This document shows, one piece after another, positions 16,769 to 25,214 of a stretch of 64,000 nucleotides of DNA. Each line of letters opens with the position of its first letter. Positions within the stretch are counted from its first letter, which is position 1. The notes beneath the pieces are model-generated. The model searched no databases and was not told the DNA's origin. It was given only the letters and a program-made list of their open reading frames with translations. The stretch is from Propionibacteriaceae bacterium ZF39 (GTDB lineage Bacteria; Actinomycetota; Actinomycetes; Propionibacteriales; Propionibacteriaceae), in NCBI GenBank assembly GCA_039565995.1, contig CP154795.1, forward strand, positions 186,001 through 250,000. The letters run 5' to 3'. The translations under genes were made by a program, and so were the position numbers.

Positions 16769-16820
16769 CTAGCATGCTAGGACAACAGTGTGAAGTAATG
16801 CAAGAGTCCTAGCATGTTAG
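16769..16820. promoter_or_regulatory. Twin CTAGCATGCTAG-type operators between divergent units
   Basis: CTAGCATGCTAG (16769-16780) is a perfect 12-bp palindrome. CTAGCATGTTAG (16809-16820) differs at one position. Their centres are 40 bp apart, on almost the same face of the helix. They lie between the divergent starts of the transporter (16741) and the second monooxygenase (16834). On the minus strand TTGCAT, 18 bp, TAGCAT would be a promoter whose -10 is inside the first operator. The nearby GntR protein is the natural binder. Confidence 0.75.
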
Positions 16821-16833
16821 TGAGGAGTTCATC

Positions 16834-18690
16834 GTGAGCATTGATCCTGTTGCCCGGCCCGAAACCGCAGCCGAGGCGTACGACACCGATGTCATCGTGG
16901 TCGGCACCGGACCCATGGGCGGTACGACCGCGCTGGCGTTGGCCAGTTATGGCGTGCGGGTGCTCGCCGTGTCGAGGTGGAACTGGGTGGCGCACAGCCC
17001 GCGAGCCCATGTGGTGAACCAGCGAGCGATGGAGGTCCTGCGCGACCTCGGGGTCGAGGAGGAGTGCAAGGCGGCGGGTACGCCCTGGGAGCTGATGGGC
17101 GACCACATCTTCGCCACGAGCCTGACCGGGCCGGAGATCGCGCGACTGCGGACGTGGGGCACCGGGGACGAACGGGCGACGGACTATCGGATGGGCAGCC
17201 CGTGTGGCCTGCTCGACCTCGGGCAGCCGCTGATGGAGCCCATCGTCGTGGCGAAGGCGGCCGCGCGCGGTGCGCAGTTCCGGTTCGGGATGACGTATCT
17301 GGGGCACGAGCAGGATGCCGACGGGGTCACCGTGACGCTCGAGGATTCGGTGTCCGGGCTGACGTTCACCCGACGGGCGCGCTATCTGGTCGGAGCCGAC
17401 GGTGCGCGTTCGCAGATCGCCGATGAGATCGGGCTCGAGATCGTGGGTCAGGCCGCGCGGGCCGGTCAGATCTATGCGATGTTCGATGCGGACCTGACCG
17501 AGCATGTCGCGCATCGGCCGAGCATCCTGCATTACTTCTTCCAGCCCGATACGGGTTTCGGAGAGCTCGGGCTGGGCGTACTCCGAGCCGTCCGGCCCTG
17601 GGATCAGTGGATGATCGGCTGGGGATTCGACCAGACCAAGGGGGAACCGGACCTCAGCGAGGAGGGGGCGCTCGCGAAGATCCGTACGCTGGTCGGAATC
17701 CCCGATCTGGAGGCGGAGATCCGCTGGGTCTCTCCCTGGTATGTCAATCAGCAGCACGCCCTCACCTATTCGCGTGGCCGCGTGTTCTGTGGCGGGGATG
17801 CCGTTCATCGGCACCCACCGTCGAGCGGGCTGGGGTCGAACACGTGCCTGCAGGACGCGTTCAATCTGGCGTGGAAGCTGGCTTATGTGGTGAAGGGGTA
17901 CGCCGGCCCAGGGCTGTTGGACACCTATTCGGACGAGCGAGCGCCGGTCGGGGCGCAGATCGTGGCACGGGCCAATCAGTCGCGCCACGACTATGCGCCG
18001 CTGCGGGCTGCGTTCGCAGCGGAGGGCGATGATCCGGTGGCCGCGGGTCTCGCGAAGCTGCGGGCGACGACGGCGGCGGGGGCGGAGGCCCGGGCGGCAC
18101 TGCGCGCGGCGATCGATCTGAAGAGTCAGGAGTTCAATGCCCAGGGGGTGGAGCTCAACCAGCGCTATGAGTCGTCGGCGGTGGTGGGTGACGGGTCCGG
18201 GCCGGAGGAGTTCGTGCGGGATCGTGAGCGTTATCTGCAGTCGACGACCCGGCCCGGGGCCAAGATCCCGCACGCGTGGCTCGTGGACCGCCGCGGCCGG
18301 CGTACCTCCACCCTTGATGTCACCCAGGGCGGCCTCTTCTCCCTCGTCACCGGGTTGTCGGGGCAGGCCTGGGAGCAGGCGGCCGGGGCGCTCGACCTGC
18401 CGTGGCTGCGGGTGGTGGTGATTGGTGAGGACGATCATCAGGACCTGTATGGCTACTGGGCCGATGCTCGCGAGATCGAGGAGGCGGGTGCTTTGGTGGT
18501 ACGCCCGGATGGCTATGTCGCCTGGCGACAGTCGCAGGCGGTGTGGGAAGAGGCTGAGGCCAGGGAGCAGCTGGCCGCGGCGCTCCGCGAGGTTCTCGCC
18601 ACGGACGTGCTCGGAGGTGCGGCCGACGTGGGCAGCCTCGAGGGCGAGCGCTCCCTCGGCGATGAGATGGGCACCAACCCGGTGCGCTGA
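16834..18690 (+). CDS. FAD-dependent aromatic monooxygenase, paralogue
   Basis: A 618-residue flavoprotein hydroxylase that is clearly a paralogue of the enzyme encoded at 13614-15401: the two share SPRAHVVNQRAMEVLRDLG-type, VAHRPSILH, RGRVFCGGDA and HRHPPSSGLG segments. It has GTGPMGG at the dinucleotide loop and GADGARS. The GTG start has GAGGAG ahead of it. Divergent from the catabolic operon and sharing its double operator, it may hydroxylate a second phenolic substrate or provide the first of two hydroxylations. A short variable tail (GSLEGERSLGDEMG) extends its C-terminus. Confidence 0.85.
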   Translation: MSIDPVARPETAAEAYDTDVIVVGTGPMGGTTALALASYGVRVLAVSRWNWVAHSPRAHVVNQRAMEVLRDLGVEEECKAAGTPWELMGDHIFATSLTGPEIARLRTWGTGDERATDYRMGSPCGLLDLGQPLMEPIVVAKAAARGAQFRFGMTYLGHEQDADGVTVTLEDSVSGLTFTRRARYLVGADGARSQIADEIGLEIVGQAARAGQIYAMFDADLTEHVAHRPSILHYFFQPDTGFGELGLGVLRAVRPWDQWMIGWGFDQTKGEPDLSEEGALAKIRTLVGIPDLEAEIRWVSPWYVNQQHALTYSRGRVFCGGDAVHRHPPSSGLGSNTCLQDAFNLAWKLAYVVKGYAGPGLLDTYSDERAPVGAQIVARANQSRHDYAPLRAAFAAEGDDPVAAGLAKLRATTAAGAEARAALRAAIDLKSQEFNAQGVELNQRYESSAVVGDGSGPEEFVRDRERYLQSTTRPGAKIPHAWLVDRRGRRTSTLDVTQGGLFSLVTGLSGQAWEQAAGALDLPWLRVVVIGEDDHQDLYGYWADAREIEEAGALVVRPDGYVAWRQSQAVWEEAEAREQLAAALREVLATDVLGGAADVGSLEGERSLGDEMGTNPVR

Positions 18691-18703
18691 GTTCGATCGG
18701 CGG

Positions 18704-18749
18704 ATTGGGTCCGAATTTTGTCCCCCAGGGTGCAAATTTCGGACCCAAT
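18704..18749. repeat. Long hairpin H1, left flank of the first DUF559-type unit
   Basis: ATTGGGTCCGAA (18704-18715) pairs perfectly with TTCGGACCCAAT (18738-18749). A further TTTG/CAAA inner stem lies beyond one T-T mismatch, giving about 16 pairs. It is about 80% identical and of equal length to the hairpin at 19783-19827 on the other side of the gene, in the same orientation. It may serve as the terminator of the monooxygenase gene, but the paired arrangement suggests it belongs to the unit. Confidence 0.7.
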
Positions 18750-18764
18750 GATCCCGGGTGCAGG

Positions 18765-18828
18765 TTGTCCACAGCTCCGAGCACCAAAATGAACGATTCG
18801 GTCGTGTCGAGCGCATGGTGCCGGCATG
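18765..18828 (+). promoter_or_regulatory. Upstream module with DnaA box, shared with 30417-30479
   Basis: TTGTCCACA (18765-18773) is identical to the Streptomyces DnaA-box consensus. The same order of elements as in front of the second DUF559-type gene follows: TCCACAGCT, 13 bp, TGAACGATTCGG, 9 bp, GCGCATG, 5 bp, GGCATG, whose ATG is the start codon. No ribosome site is visible. Confidence 0.65.
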
Positions 18829-19773
18829 GATCTCGATGCGCTGGCGCGCTGGCAATACGGTGTCGTCACCAGGTCACAGGCCCTGCACGAACTCAGCCCG
18901 GGCGCGGTGCGGGCCCGGCTCGACGGTGGGCATTGGAGGGCAGTCCTCCCCGGCGTCTATCGGGCTCACACCGGTGAGTTGGATTGGCGCGGCCGGGCGA
19001 GCGCAGCGCTGTTGCACTGCGGTGAGGGCGCAGCTCTCTCCCTGAACTCAGCGGCCTATCTGCTCGGTCTCGAGCCGAAGCCACCGCAGGTCCTGCAGGT
19101 CGACATTCCGCATCACCTGAAGCACACCAAGCCCGTCGGCGTACGCCTGCGGAGGAGGCGAACCCTCCGTGTCACGGAGCGTCAGCGCCTGCCGATTACA
19201 GAGCCGGCGTTCACGGTGATCGATCTGGGTGACACAGCACTGGCCAGCCGGGAAGACGCGATCGCGGTCGCAGCGCGCGCGGTGCAACGGGACGTCACTT
19301 CTGTCGACGCGCTCACGAGTGAGCTGGCGGCTCGGAAAAGGCATCGGCATCGTCGAGCCCTTGAATTGTCCCTCGGCGTCATCGACGAAGGCGCAGAAAG
19401 TGTGCTGGAAGTCGGGTTTGTCACCGACGTCCTCCGGGCCCATGGGCTTCCGGCCATGCGCATGTCCGTGCCGGACACTGTGGGCCATCACTCGATCCGG
19501 CGCGACTTTCTGGAGGAGGCCTGCCGGGTCGTGGTCGAGCTCGATGGCCGACTCGGCCACGAGGGCAACCGGAGCGGTGACAACCGGCGCGATCGGGGAA
19601 CGGCCGCTCAGGGTGGGGTGACGCTGCGTGCCGAGTGGGTGGACGTCTTCTTCGAGGCCTGTCAGTTGGCAGTCGACATCTTCGGCACGCTGACGGCTCG
19701 CGGGTATGCCGGGACCCTGGAGAGGTGCGGTCCCACGTGCACGGCCCTCCGACTGCTCGCCCAGGCCGCCTGA
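18826..19773 (+). CDS. AbiEi-type wHTH protein with DUF559 nuclease-like domain
   Basis: A 315-residue protein. The N-terminal part (ALARWQYGVVTRSQALHEL, then GGHWRAVLPGVYRAHTG) matches the winged-helix domain of AbiEi-family antitoxin-like proteins. The C-terminal part resembles the DUF559/Vsr nuclease fold: E191, D227 in RRDFL, E239-D240 in VVELDGRLGH, then D252 and D256 with a terminal VDVF strand. All likely active-site acids are present. No AbiEii toxin gene is next to it. The gene stands alone between two similar long hairpins and shares an upstream module with the gene at 30477, suggesting a self-contained genetic unit. The role, nuclease, regulator or mobile-element protein, is unproven. 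Confidence 0.75.
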   Translation: MDLDALARWQYGVVTRSQALHELSPGAVRARLDGGHWRAVLPGVYRAHTGELDWRGRASAALLHCGEGAALSLNSAAYLLGLEPKPPQVLQVDIPHHLKHTKPVGVRLRRRRTLRVTERQRLPITEPAFTVIDLGDTALASREDAIAVAARAVQRDVTSVDALTSELAARKRHRHRRALELSLGVIDEGAESVLEVGFVTDVLRAHGLPAMRMSVPDTVGHHSIRRDFLEEACRVVVELDGRLGHEGNRSGDNRRDRGTAAQGGVTLRAEWVDVFFEACQLAVDIFGTLTARGYAGTLERCGPTCTALRLLAQAA

Positions 19774-19782
19774 CCCGCGCAG

Positions 19783-19827
19783 ATTGGGTCCGCAAATTGC
19801 ACCTCTGGGTGCAATTTTCAGACCCAG
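19783..19827. repeat. Long hairpin H2, right flank of the first DUF559-type unit
   Basis: TGGGTC (19785-19790) pairs with GACCCA (19821-19826), and after two mismatches AAATTGCACC (19794-19803) pairs with GGGTGCAATTT-side bases 19808-19817. It starts 10 bp after the stop codon. Aligned without gaps to H1 it matches at 37 of 47 positions in the same orientation, so it is a diverged direct copy. Confidence 0.7.
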
Positions 19828-19909
19828 TCCCGCGTCGGGGCCTATGGTGCGCCGGCGAGACCTGCGGCTGCACCTGACGGTCTTCGAGTGGGCCACGTAG
19901 GCTTCCCTC

Positions 19910-20644
19910 ATGCCCCGACCACCCAGGCCCGGACATGACGTGCCCGAGGAGCTCCCGGAGGTCAGCTCGGGTGATCAGGTACGCCTGCTCGGCGGGGGCG
20001 AGTCTGAATCGCTCGAAGACCCCGGTGTCCACATGGTGCCGAGGGCGCGCTGGTTGGGTCCGGCGTTCCTGCTCGTGGTCCTGACCGGCCTCGTGGGGGT
20101 CCTCCTGGTCACGCTGCTGCCATGGATCCGGCCGGTGCACCTCGCCCACGATCGCGTCCATGCCCTCTATCAGCCACCCCTGAGTGTCGACGGACGCCAC
20201 TGGGCCGAGCCGGGTGAGCTCGAACCCGACACGTTCCTCGTGCGCTTCTGTGGGGGCCTACTTCTTCGCGCCGTGGATCCGGCGGATTCGGTTGTGATGT
20301 CCACCGGTCGGGGTGAACGACCGGGTAATGCGTTGACCGCTGTCTATGCCGAGGCAGAGGCCGCCGACGCGGCGTACGCGCAGCTCGCCGGAGGGCTCGG
20401 CAACTGCACCCAGCGCGGGTCTCGCTGGGAGCTGGTCGAGCCGGACACTGCGATCGAGCAGACCCTCGCGTTCCGGCTCGAGCCGCCCCGTCAGTCGCGC
20501 GGGAACCGCCACCACCTGCTGCTGGTGCAGTACGCCAACACGGTCACTCTCTTCATGACCCCGACTGCCCCGGATGCTGAGGCAACCCGGTCGGCGTATG
20601 CGGAGCGGGTGGCATCGGTCGCCCGGGCTGCGGCGCAGGAGTGA
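19910..20644 (+). CDS. Membrane-anchored protein of unknown function
   Basis: A 244-residue protein with a cytoplasmic N-terminal 45 residues, one membrane helix at about 48-71 (WLGPAFLLVVLTGLVGVLLVTLL) and an extracytoplasmic domain of about 170 residues. That domain has two cysteines (VRFCGG and GNCTQ) that could form a disulfide, and a layout reminiscent of small actinobacterial sensor-type exported domains; I do not recognise a family. Its 3' end overlaps the convergent DUF418 gene by 92 bp, which is unusual; one of the two may really be shorter, although both frames look coding. Confidence 0.6.
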   Translation: MPRPPRPGHDVPEELPEVSSGDQVRLLGGGESESLEDPGVHMVPRARWLGPAFLLVVLTGLVGVLLVTLLPWIRPVHLAHDRVHALYQPPLSVDGRHWAEPGELEPDTFLVRFCGGLLLRAVDPADSVVMSTGRGERPGNALTAVYAEAEAADAAYAQLAGGLGNCTQRGSRWELVEPDTAIEQTLAFRLEPPRQSRGNRHHLLLVQYANTVTLFMTPTAPDAEATRSAYAERVASVARAAAQE

Positions 20645-21896
20645 GCTTGTCGGGCGGCAGATAGGTCATCTTCCGCAGCAGCACCTCGGCCGGGCCGCGG
20701 GCTCCGCGGGCCTCCAGCACAGCCGAGATGATCACCGACGACAGCCAGATGCCAGCCGCAATCGCGACAACGCCGAGGGTGTTGATGCGCGCACCCAGCC
20801 CGAATCCCCAGGCGGCCAGAAGCGGCGCGAAGATCAGCGACTGCCACAGATAGCTGCTGAGCGAACGCTTGCCGACGGCGGCCACCGAACGGGTGACGAC
20901 GCCGGGGCGGCGCATGCGACCGGCGATCAGCGCGAACAGCGCCGCATAACCCGCACCCGCGAAGAGACCGCCCACATAGCTGACGTTCACATATCCGATC
21001 TCGAGGTTGGTGCTCATGAAGTGGATGTCCAGGTGCGCCAACCCGACGGGAAGGCCGGTGAGCCAGCCCACTGCGATTCCGCCCACGGCGAGCATCGTCA
21101 GCTGACGGCGATAGCGCTCGGGGTGTTCGAGCACCTGATGCCGTGCGAGGAGCCAGCCGAACAGCAGGCAGGCCGGGAGCGTGCCTGCCAGGAGGACTGC
21201 GGGGGTCGCGATGAGCCACATGCCGACGCGGGCCGCCATTGCGATCAGATAGTTGTCGAAGCCGCTCATCAGATCGGCCAGACCGGGGATTTCCGGGCCG
21301 TTGCTGATCTCGGGCCCGCCAGCGGCGTCGATGCCCATTGAGTCGAGCCACAGCATTGCGCCGATGGCGCTGATCGCACTCACTGCGGCGTACGCCAGCA
21401 GGATCCACAGGACCAGCTTGAGGGTCTTCACCTTCGCTTCGAACAGCAGGGGCACGAAGATCAGGCCCAGCACCGCGTACGCCCCCAGCACATCGCCGCC
21501 GAACAGCAGCGCGGCATGGAGAAAGCCGAGCAACAGCATCGCCAGGTGACGTTTGCGCAGCATCCGCTTGATGTCTCGCGGCTGGATGCCACGGGCGGCG
21601 CGGCTGCGGGCGAACTGGACCATGCCATAGGCGAACAGCAGCGCGAACATCGGATAGACCCGGCCGTCGATGGTGATCGCGATGACGGCCCGGGCGACGC
21701 GGTCCAGCTCGGATCCGTCGGTCGGGTGGGCGGAGGTGAAGCCACCGGGGTGGCCCCAGAGATACCACGCACTGTTGGCGATCGCGATCAGCAACAGCAT
21801 CACGCCGCGGGCGAGATCAGGGGCCAGGGCTCGGGCCGGAGTGTTGGTGGAGCTGGGTGGGGCGGTGACGGCCGCGGGCTGGGACATCATGGTCAA
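20553..21896 (-). CDS. DUF418 family membrane protein
   Basis: A 447-residue polytopic protein. The start LAPDLARGVMLLLIAIANS and the C-terminal block with RSVAAVGKRSLSSYLWQSLIFAPL are the recognised features of the DUF418 group, related to acyltransferase-like membrane proteins and YeiB. About ten hydrophobic helices can be counted. The last 40 residues are proline-rich and overlap the convergent gene. The biochemical role of the family is unknown; some members may move or modify envelope components. Confidence 0.8.
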   Translation of the reverse strand: MTMMSQPAAVTAPPSSTNTPARALAPDLARGVMLLLIAIANSAWYLWGHPGGFTSAHPTDGSELDRVARAVIAITIDGRVYPMFALLFAYGMVQFARSRAARGIQPRDIKRMLRKRHLAMLLLGFLHAALLFGGDVLGAYAVLGLIFVPLLFEAKVKTLKLVLWILLAYAAVSAISAIGAMLWLDSMGIDAAGGPEISNGPEIPGLADLMSGFDNYLIAMAARVGMWLIATPAVLLAGTLPACLLFGWLLARHQVLEHPERYRRQLTMLAVGGIAVGWLTGLPVGLAHLDIHFMSTNLEIGYVNVSYVGGLFAGAGYAALFALIAGRMRRPGVVTRSVAAVGKRSLSSYLWQSLIFAPLLAAWGFGLGARINTLGVVAIAAGIWLSSVIISAVLEARGARGPAEVLLRKMTYLPPDKLTPAPQPGRPMPPAPHTPTGLPQHPGQSGS

Positions 21897-22026
21897 CCTC
21901 CTGGCCCGACCCTAACGGCCCGGGGTGACACTTTCCGGTTGTCCGGGGGCCGGGCCGGGGGCGATCCGGGGAACCCCCGAGGCGCGGCAGGTGAGATCTG
22001 TTGAACTGTCGGCTGCGCCCGCCAAG

Positions 22027-22938
22027 ATGGTGCGCATGACACCGCAGATCGTCTGGAACTGGCCCGAGACCGCCATCGAGATCGGCGTGCTGCTGGTCGT
22101 CGCGTTCGTGATCTATCGGGTGATCAGCCACGGGATCAAGCTCGTGGTGCGGCAATCGGTCAGGCGGGCGGAGGAGCGCTATGCCGATGAGGACAGCCGC
22201 GCCGCCCGGATCCTGACGAGCTTCACCGGCATCTCGCTGAAGCGCCATCAGGCCCGCACCAAGACGCTCGGATCCGTGCTGCGCAGCGTCAATGCGGTCG
22301 TCGTCCTCACGGTGACGGTGATGATGGTCCTGCGCGCGCTCGGCATCCCGCTCACCCCTCTGCTGGCCTCGGCCGGTGTCGGCGGCGTGGCGCTCGGCTT
22401 CGGTGCCCAGAGTCTGGTGAAGGACTATCTGTCCGGCATTTTCATGATTCTCGAGGACCAGTTCGGGGTGGGGGACTTCGTCGACCTCGGTGAGGCCACC
22501 GGGACCATCGAGGAGGTCGGGCTCCGGGTCACGCGGCTGCGGGATGTGAGCGGCCAGGTCTGGTATGTCCGGAACGGCGAGATCCTCCGCGTCGGCAATC
22601 TCTCCCAGGGCTGGTCGACCGGCACCGTCGTAGTGCCGGTCGCCGCGGACTCCGATCCGGTGAAGGTGCTGGCCGTGCTGGAGAAGACCATGGACGAGAT
22701 CGAGGCCGACGAAGCGTTCGCCGACGTGCTCCTCGAGCGGCCGTCGGTGGCCGGCATCGATGCCGTGTCCGGCGGCACGATGACCGTCAAGATCTTCGCC
22801 AAGTGCGCCCCCAACCAACACTGGAAAGTGCAGCGCACCATCCTGATGCGCTCGGTCGAGGACCTGCGCCGGGCGGGGATTCGCGGCCCGATCGTTCCCG
22901 GCGGGTACGCCCCGGAGGACCCGTCCGCCGCGATCTGA
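22027..22938 (+). CDS. Small-conductance mechanosensitive channel (MscS family)
   Basis: A 303-residue MscS-type channel. One N-terminal helix (IGVLLVVAFVIYRVI) is followed by a second hydrophobic helix (VNAVVVLTVTVMMVLRALGI) and the pore-lining helix LASAGVGGVALGFGAQSLVKDYLSGIF, whose alternating alanines and glycines are the family signature. The beta domain EDQFGVGDFVDLGEATGTIEEVGLRVTRLRD follows. Such channels release solutes during osmotic downshock. Starts at 22027 and 22036 are both possible; no clear ribosome site helps, and the longer frame to 21925 is unlikely. Confidence 0.9.
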   Translation: MVRMTPQIVWNWPETAIEIGVLLVVAFVIYRVISHGIKLVVRQSVRRAEERYADEDSRAARILTSFTGISLKRHQARTKTLGSVLRSVNAVVVLTVTVMMVLRALGIPLTPLLASAGVGGVALGFGAQSLVKDYLSGIFMILEDQFGVGDFVDLGEATGTIEEVGLRVTRLRDVSGQVWYVRNGEILRVGNLSQGWSTGTVVVPVAADSDPVKVLAVLEKTMDEIEADEAFADVLLERPSVAGIDAVSGGTMTVKIFAKCAPNQHWKVQRTILMRSVEDLRRAGIRGPIVPGGYAPEDPSAAI

Positions 22939-22956
22939 TCGTTCCTGCATCGGCGA

Positions 22957-22983
22957 TGTCACACATCCGGGCCGGCCGGTGTC
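22957..22983 (+). promoter_or_regulatory. ECF41-type promoter
   Basis: TGTCACA (22957-22963), 16 bp, TGTC (22980-22983). The published ECF41 consensus as I remember it is TGTCACA with a 16-bp spacer and CGTC, so the match is exact except for the first -10 base. It lies before the gene typically controlled by ECF41 factors, and the sigma gene itself follows. Confidence 0.65.
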
Positions 22984-23015
22984 CTTGCCTGTAACCAACC
23001 AGGAAAGGAACGATC

Positions 23016-23573
23016 ATGGCCCGCATCCCTCTCGACGCACCTCCCACCCTCCTCAATCGGTTCGCCCGCTGGTGTGTCCGGCGTACCTATGGGCGAGACC
23101 TCCAGCCCGCCGAGGCGGCGATGCACAACACCCGGGTTGCCACGTCGTACGTGGTCCAGGAGATTCTGGTCGCGCGCTGGAATCGGCTCGACCCGAACCT
23201 GAAGGCGCTCGCAGTCATGGCGGCCGCCCAGCGCCTGAACTGCCCGTGGTGCCTCGACTTCGGCTTCTGGGAGTTCTATTCGAAGGGCACGCCCGTCGCG
23301 AAGCTCGAGGCGGTGGCGGGCTGGCGTACCTCCGACATCTTCTCCGACGACGAACGCGCCGTGATGGCGTACGCCGAAGCGATGACCGGTGATATCGCGA
23401 CCGAGGTCACCGACGACATGGTCGCCAATCTGGCTGACCGGTTCGGGCACGAAGCCCTCGTCGAGTTGACGATGATGGTGGCTGTGGAGAATCTGCGCTC
23501 GCGATTCAACAGTGCCCTCGGCCTGACGCCCCAGGGCTTCAAGGATCTGTGCCCGATCACGAGACCCGCATGA
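23016..23573 (+). CDS. Carboxymuconolactone decarboxylase (AhpD-like) family protein
   Basis: A 185-residue member of the carboxymuconolactone decarboxylase/AhpD fold. The signature QRLNCPWCLDFGFWE contains the CxxC pair of AhpD-type thiol enzymes. ECF41 sigma factors are regularly encoded beside such genes (the COE set), as here: the sigma gene overlaps its stop codon in an ATGA arrangement. A promoter matching the ECF41 motif is found 33 bp before the start, so this gene is probably a target as well as a neighbour. Likely a redox protein; the physiological substrate is unknown. Confidence 0.85.
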   Translation: MARIPLDAPPTLLNRFARWCVRRTYGRDLQPAEAAMHNTRVATSYVVQEILVARWNRLDPNLKALAVMAAAQRLNCPWCLDFGFWEFYSKGTPVAKLEAVAGWRTSDIFSDDERAVMAYAEAMTGDIATEVTDDMVANLADRFGHEALVELTMMVAVENLRSRFNSALGLTPQGFKDLCPITRPA

Positions 23574-24409
23574 CCGAGGTCTTCGAGTCGTTGCGGGGGA
23601 GGCTGTTCGCGGTGGCCTACGGCATCGTGGGCGGGGTCGCCGATGCCGAGGACGTGGTGCAGGACACGTGGATCGCGTGGAGTGGGGTGGACGGTGGCAC
23701 GGTGCGCGACCCGGAGGCGTACCTCATCCGCATGGTCACCAACCGCTCCCTCAACGCGCTCCGCACCCGCCAGCGCCGCCGCGAGGCGTATGTCGGGCCG
23801 TGGCTGCCGGAACCCGTCGACACCGGCACCCGCCCGGAAGACGCGTCGGTGATCGCCGACGAGGTGACCTTCGCGCTCATGGTCCTGCTCGAACAGCTGT
23901 CCCCGCTCGAGCGGGCGGCTTTCGTCCTGCGGGAGGTGTTCGAGGTGCCGACCGACGAGGTGGCGGATTCGCTGGAGCGGAGTCCGGCGGCGGTACGCCA
24001 GCTCGTCAGCAGGGCGCGGGGGCACCTGCGGGGTGCGGCCCGATACGACCGGGACCCCGAGGCCCAGCGTCGGCTCGGCGGCAGGTTCGTCGAGGCGATC
24101 CGAGCCGGCGACATCGGAGGTGTCCTGGATGTCCTGGCGCCCGACGTCGTGCTGATCACCGATGGGGGCGGCCCGGTGCAGGCCGCGCTGCGACCGATCA
24201 CCGGGCCCGAGAACGTGCTGCGATTCTTCCAGGGACTGGCGCTGCGTTATCCCGACTGGAGCGCTCGCGAAGCCGTGCTCAACGGCCTGCCGGCTCTGCT
24301 GGTCACCGCGGGTGACACGGTCTCGGCCGTGCATTTTGGCGTGATCGAGGGGGTGGTCACCGACATCTGGGTGGTCCGCAACCCGGAGAAGTTGACCGGG
24401 CTCCAGTGA
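23570..24409 (+). CDS. ECF41-type RNA polymerase sigma factor (SigJ-like)
   Basis: A 279-residue sigma-70 family protein. Sigma-2 (RGRLFAVAYGIVGGVADAEDVVQDTWIAW) and sigma-4 (EQLSPLERAAFVLREVFEVPTDEVADSLERSPAAVRQLVSRARGHL) regions are followed by a SnoaL-like C-terminal extension (RLGGRFVEAIRAGDIGGVLDVLAPDVVLITDGGG). That extension defines the ECF41 group, which lacks a classical anti-sigma factor and uses the tail for control. The start overlaps the upstream stop codon. It probably transcribes its own two-gene operon from the promoter at 22957. Confidence 0.9.
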   Translation: MTEVFESLRGRLFAVAYGIVGGVADAEDVVQDTWIAWSGVDGGTVRDPEAYLIRMVTNRSLNALRTRQRRREAYVGPWLPEPVDTGTRPEDASVIADEVTFALMVLLEQLSPLERAAFVLREVFEVPTDEVADSLERSPAAVRQLVSRARGHLRGAARYDRDPEAQRRLGGRFVEAIRAGDIGGVLDVLAPDVVLITDGGGPVQAALRPITGPENVLRFFQGLALRYPDWSAREAVLNGLPALLVTAGDTVSAVHFGVIEGVVTDIWVVRNPEKLTGLQ

Positions 24410-24543
24410 CTGAGACGCCCCCACCCCCCGCGTGCCGGCAATTGTCTCGGGACGATAACGTTGACTGCGTCAGATGACAGTGGGGTCAATCGTGACTGCC
24501 CGAGCACGATAGATGCCCTCTATGCCCCGGATGCCTTCTTTCA

Positions 24544-24590
24544 ATCAATGCTATCTTTCAAGAACTCTGATTTTGATATATAGTATTGAT
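24544..24590 (+). promoter_or_regulatory. ahpC promoter with OxyR-like dyad
   Basis: ATCAATGCTAT (24544-24554) and ATAGTATTGAT (24580-24590) form an inverted repeat with one mismatch, containing CTAT and ATAG tetranucleotides as in OxyR sites. A good promoter, TTTCAA (24556-24561), 17 bp, TATAGT (24579-24584), lies within it. The stretch is markedly AT-rich. ahpC starts 58 bp downstream and an oxyR gene closes the cluster. Confidence 0.7.
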
Positions 24591-24647
24591 CGAAGCACCG
24601 GGGACGTCGACGGAGATCCTCGGGCACGACAACGAGAGGTCGAATCT

Positions 24648-25214
24648 ATGTCGCTCGTCAACACCAAGATCCAGGATTTCGCCACCACCGCCTTCAAGGG
24701 CGGCGAGTTTGTGGACGTCACCCAGGACGATGTCCTGGGCAAGTGGGCCATCTTCTTCTTCTATCCCGCTGACTTCACCTTCGTCTGCCCGACCGAGCTG
24801 GGCGACATGGCGGATCACTACGATGAGCTCCAGAAGCTGGGCGTCGAGGTCTTCTCCGTGTCGACCGACACCCACTTCGTGCACAAGGCGTGGCACGACG
24901 CTTCCGACACCATCGGCAAGATCCAGTACTACATGCTGGGCGACGCCTCCGGCACCATCACCAACAACTTCCAGGTCATGCGTGAGGGCCAGGGCCTCGC
25001 CGATCGCGGCACCTTCCTGGTCGACCCGGACGGCATCATCCAGTTCACCGAGACCACCGCTGAGGGCATCGGCCGCAACGCCGCCGAGCTCATGCGCAAG
25101 GTCAAGGCTGCGCAGTATGTGCGGAACCACCCGGGCGAGGTCTGCCCCGCCAAGTGGGAAGAGGCCGAGGGCGAGACCCTCAAGCCGGGCATCGACCTGG
25201 TCGGCAAGATCTGA
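24648..25214 (+). CDS. ahpC: Alkyl hydroperoxide reductase AhpC (peroxiredoxin)
   Basis: A 188-residue typical 2-Cys peroxiredoxin. The peroxidatic cysteine is C47 in FTFVCPTEL, the resolving one C166 in GEVCPAKW. It reduces hydrogen peroxide and organic peroxides and is recycled by AhpF, encoded next. The frame is open from 24513, but the ATG at 24648 ([11 protein letters not shown]) gives the conserved N-terminus, and a GAGAGG site lies 8-14 bp before it. Transcription probably starts at the AT-rich promoter at 24556-24584 under OxyR control. Confidence 0.97.
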   Translation: MSLVNTKIQDFATTAFKGGEFVDVTQDDVLGKWAIFFFYPADFTFVCPTELGDMADHYDELQKLGVEVFSVSTDTHFVHKAWHDASDTIGKIQYYMLGDASGTITNNFQVMREGQGLADRGTFLVDPDGIIQFTETTAEGIGRNAAELMRKVKAAQYVRNHPGEVCPAKWEEAEGETLKPGIDLVGKI

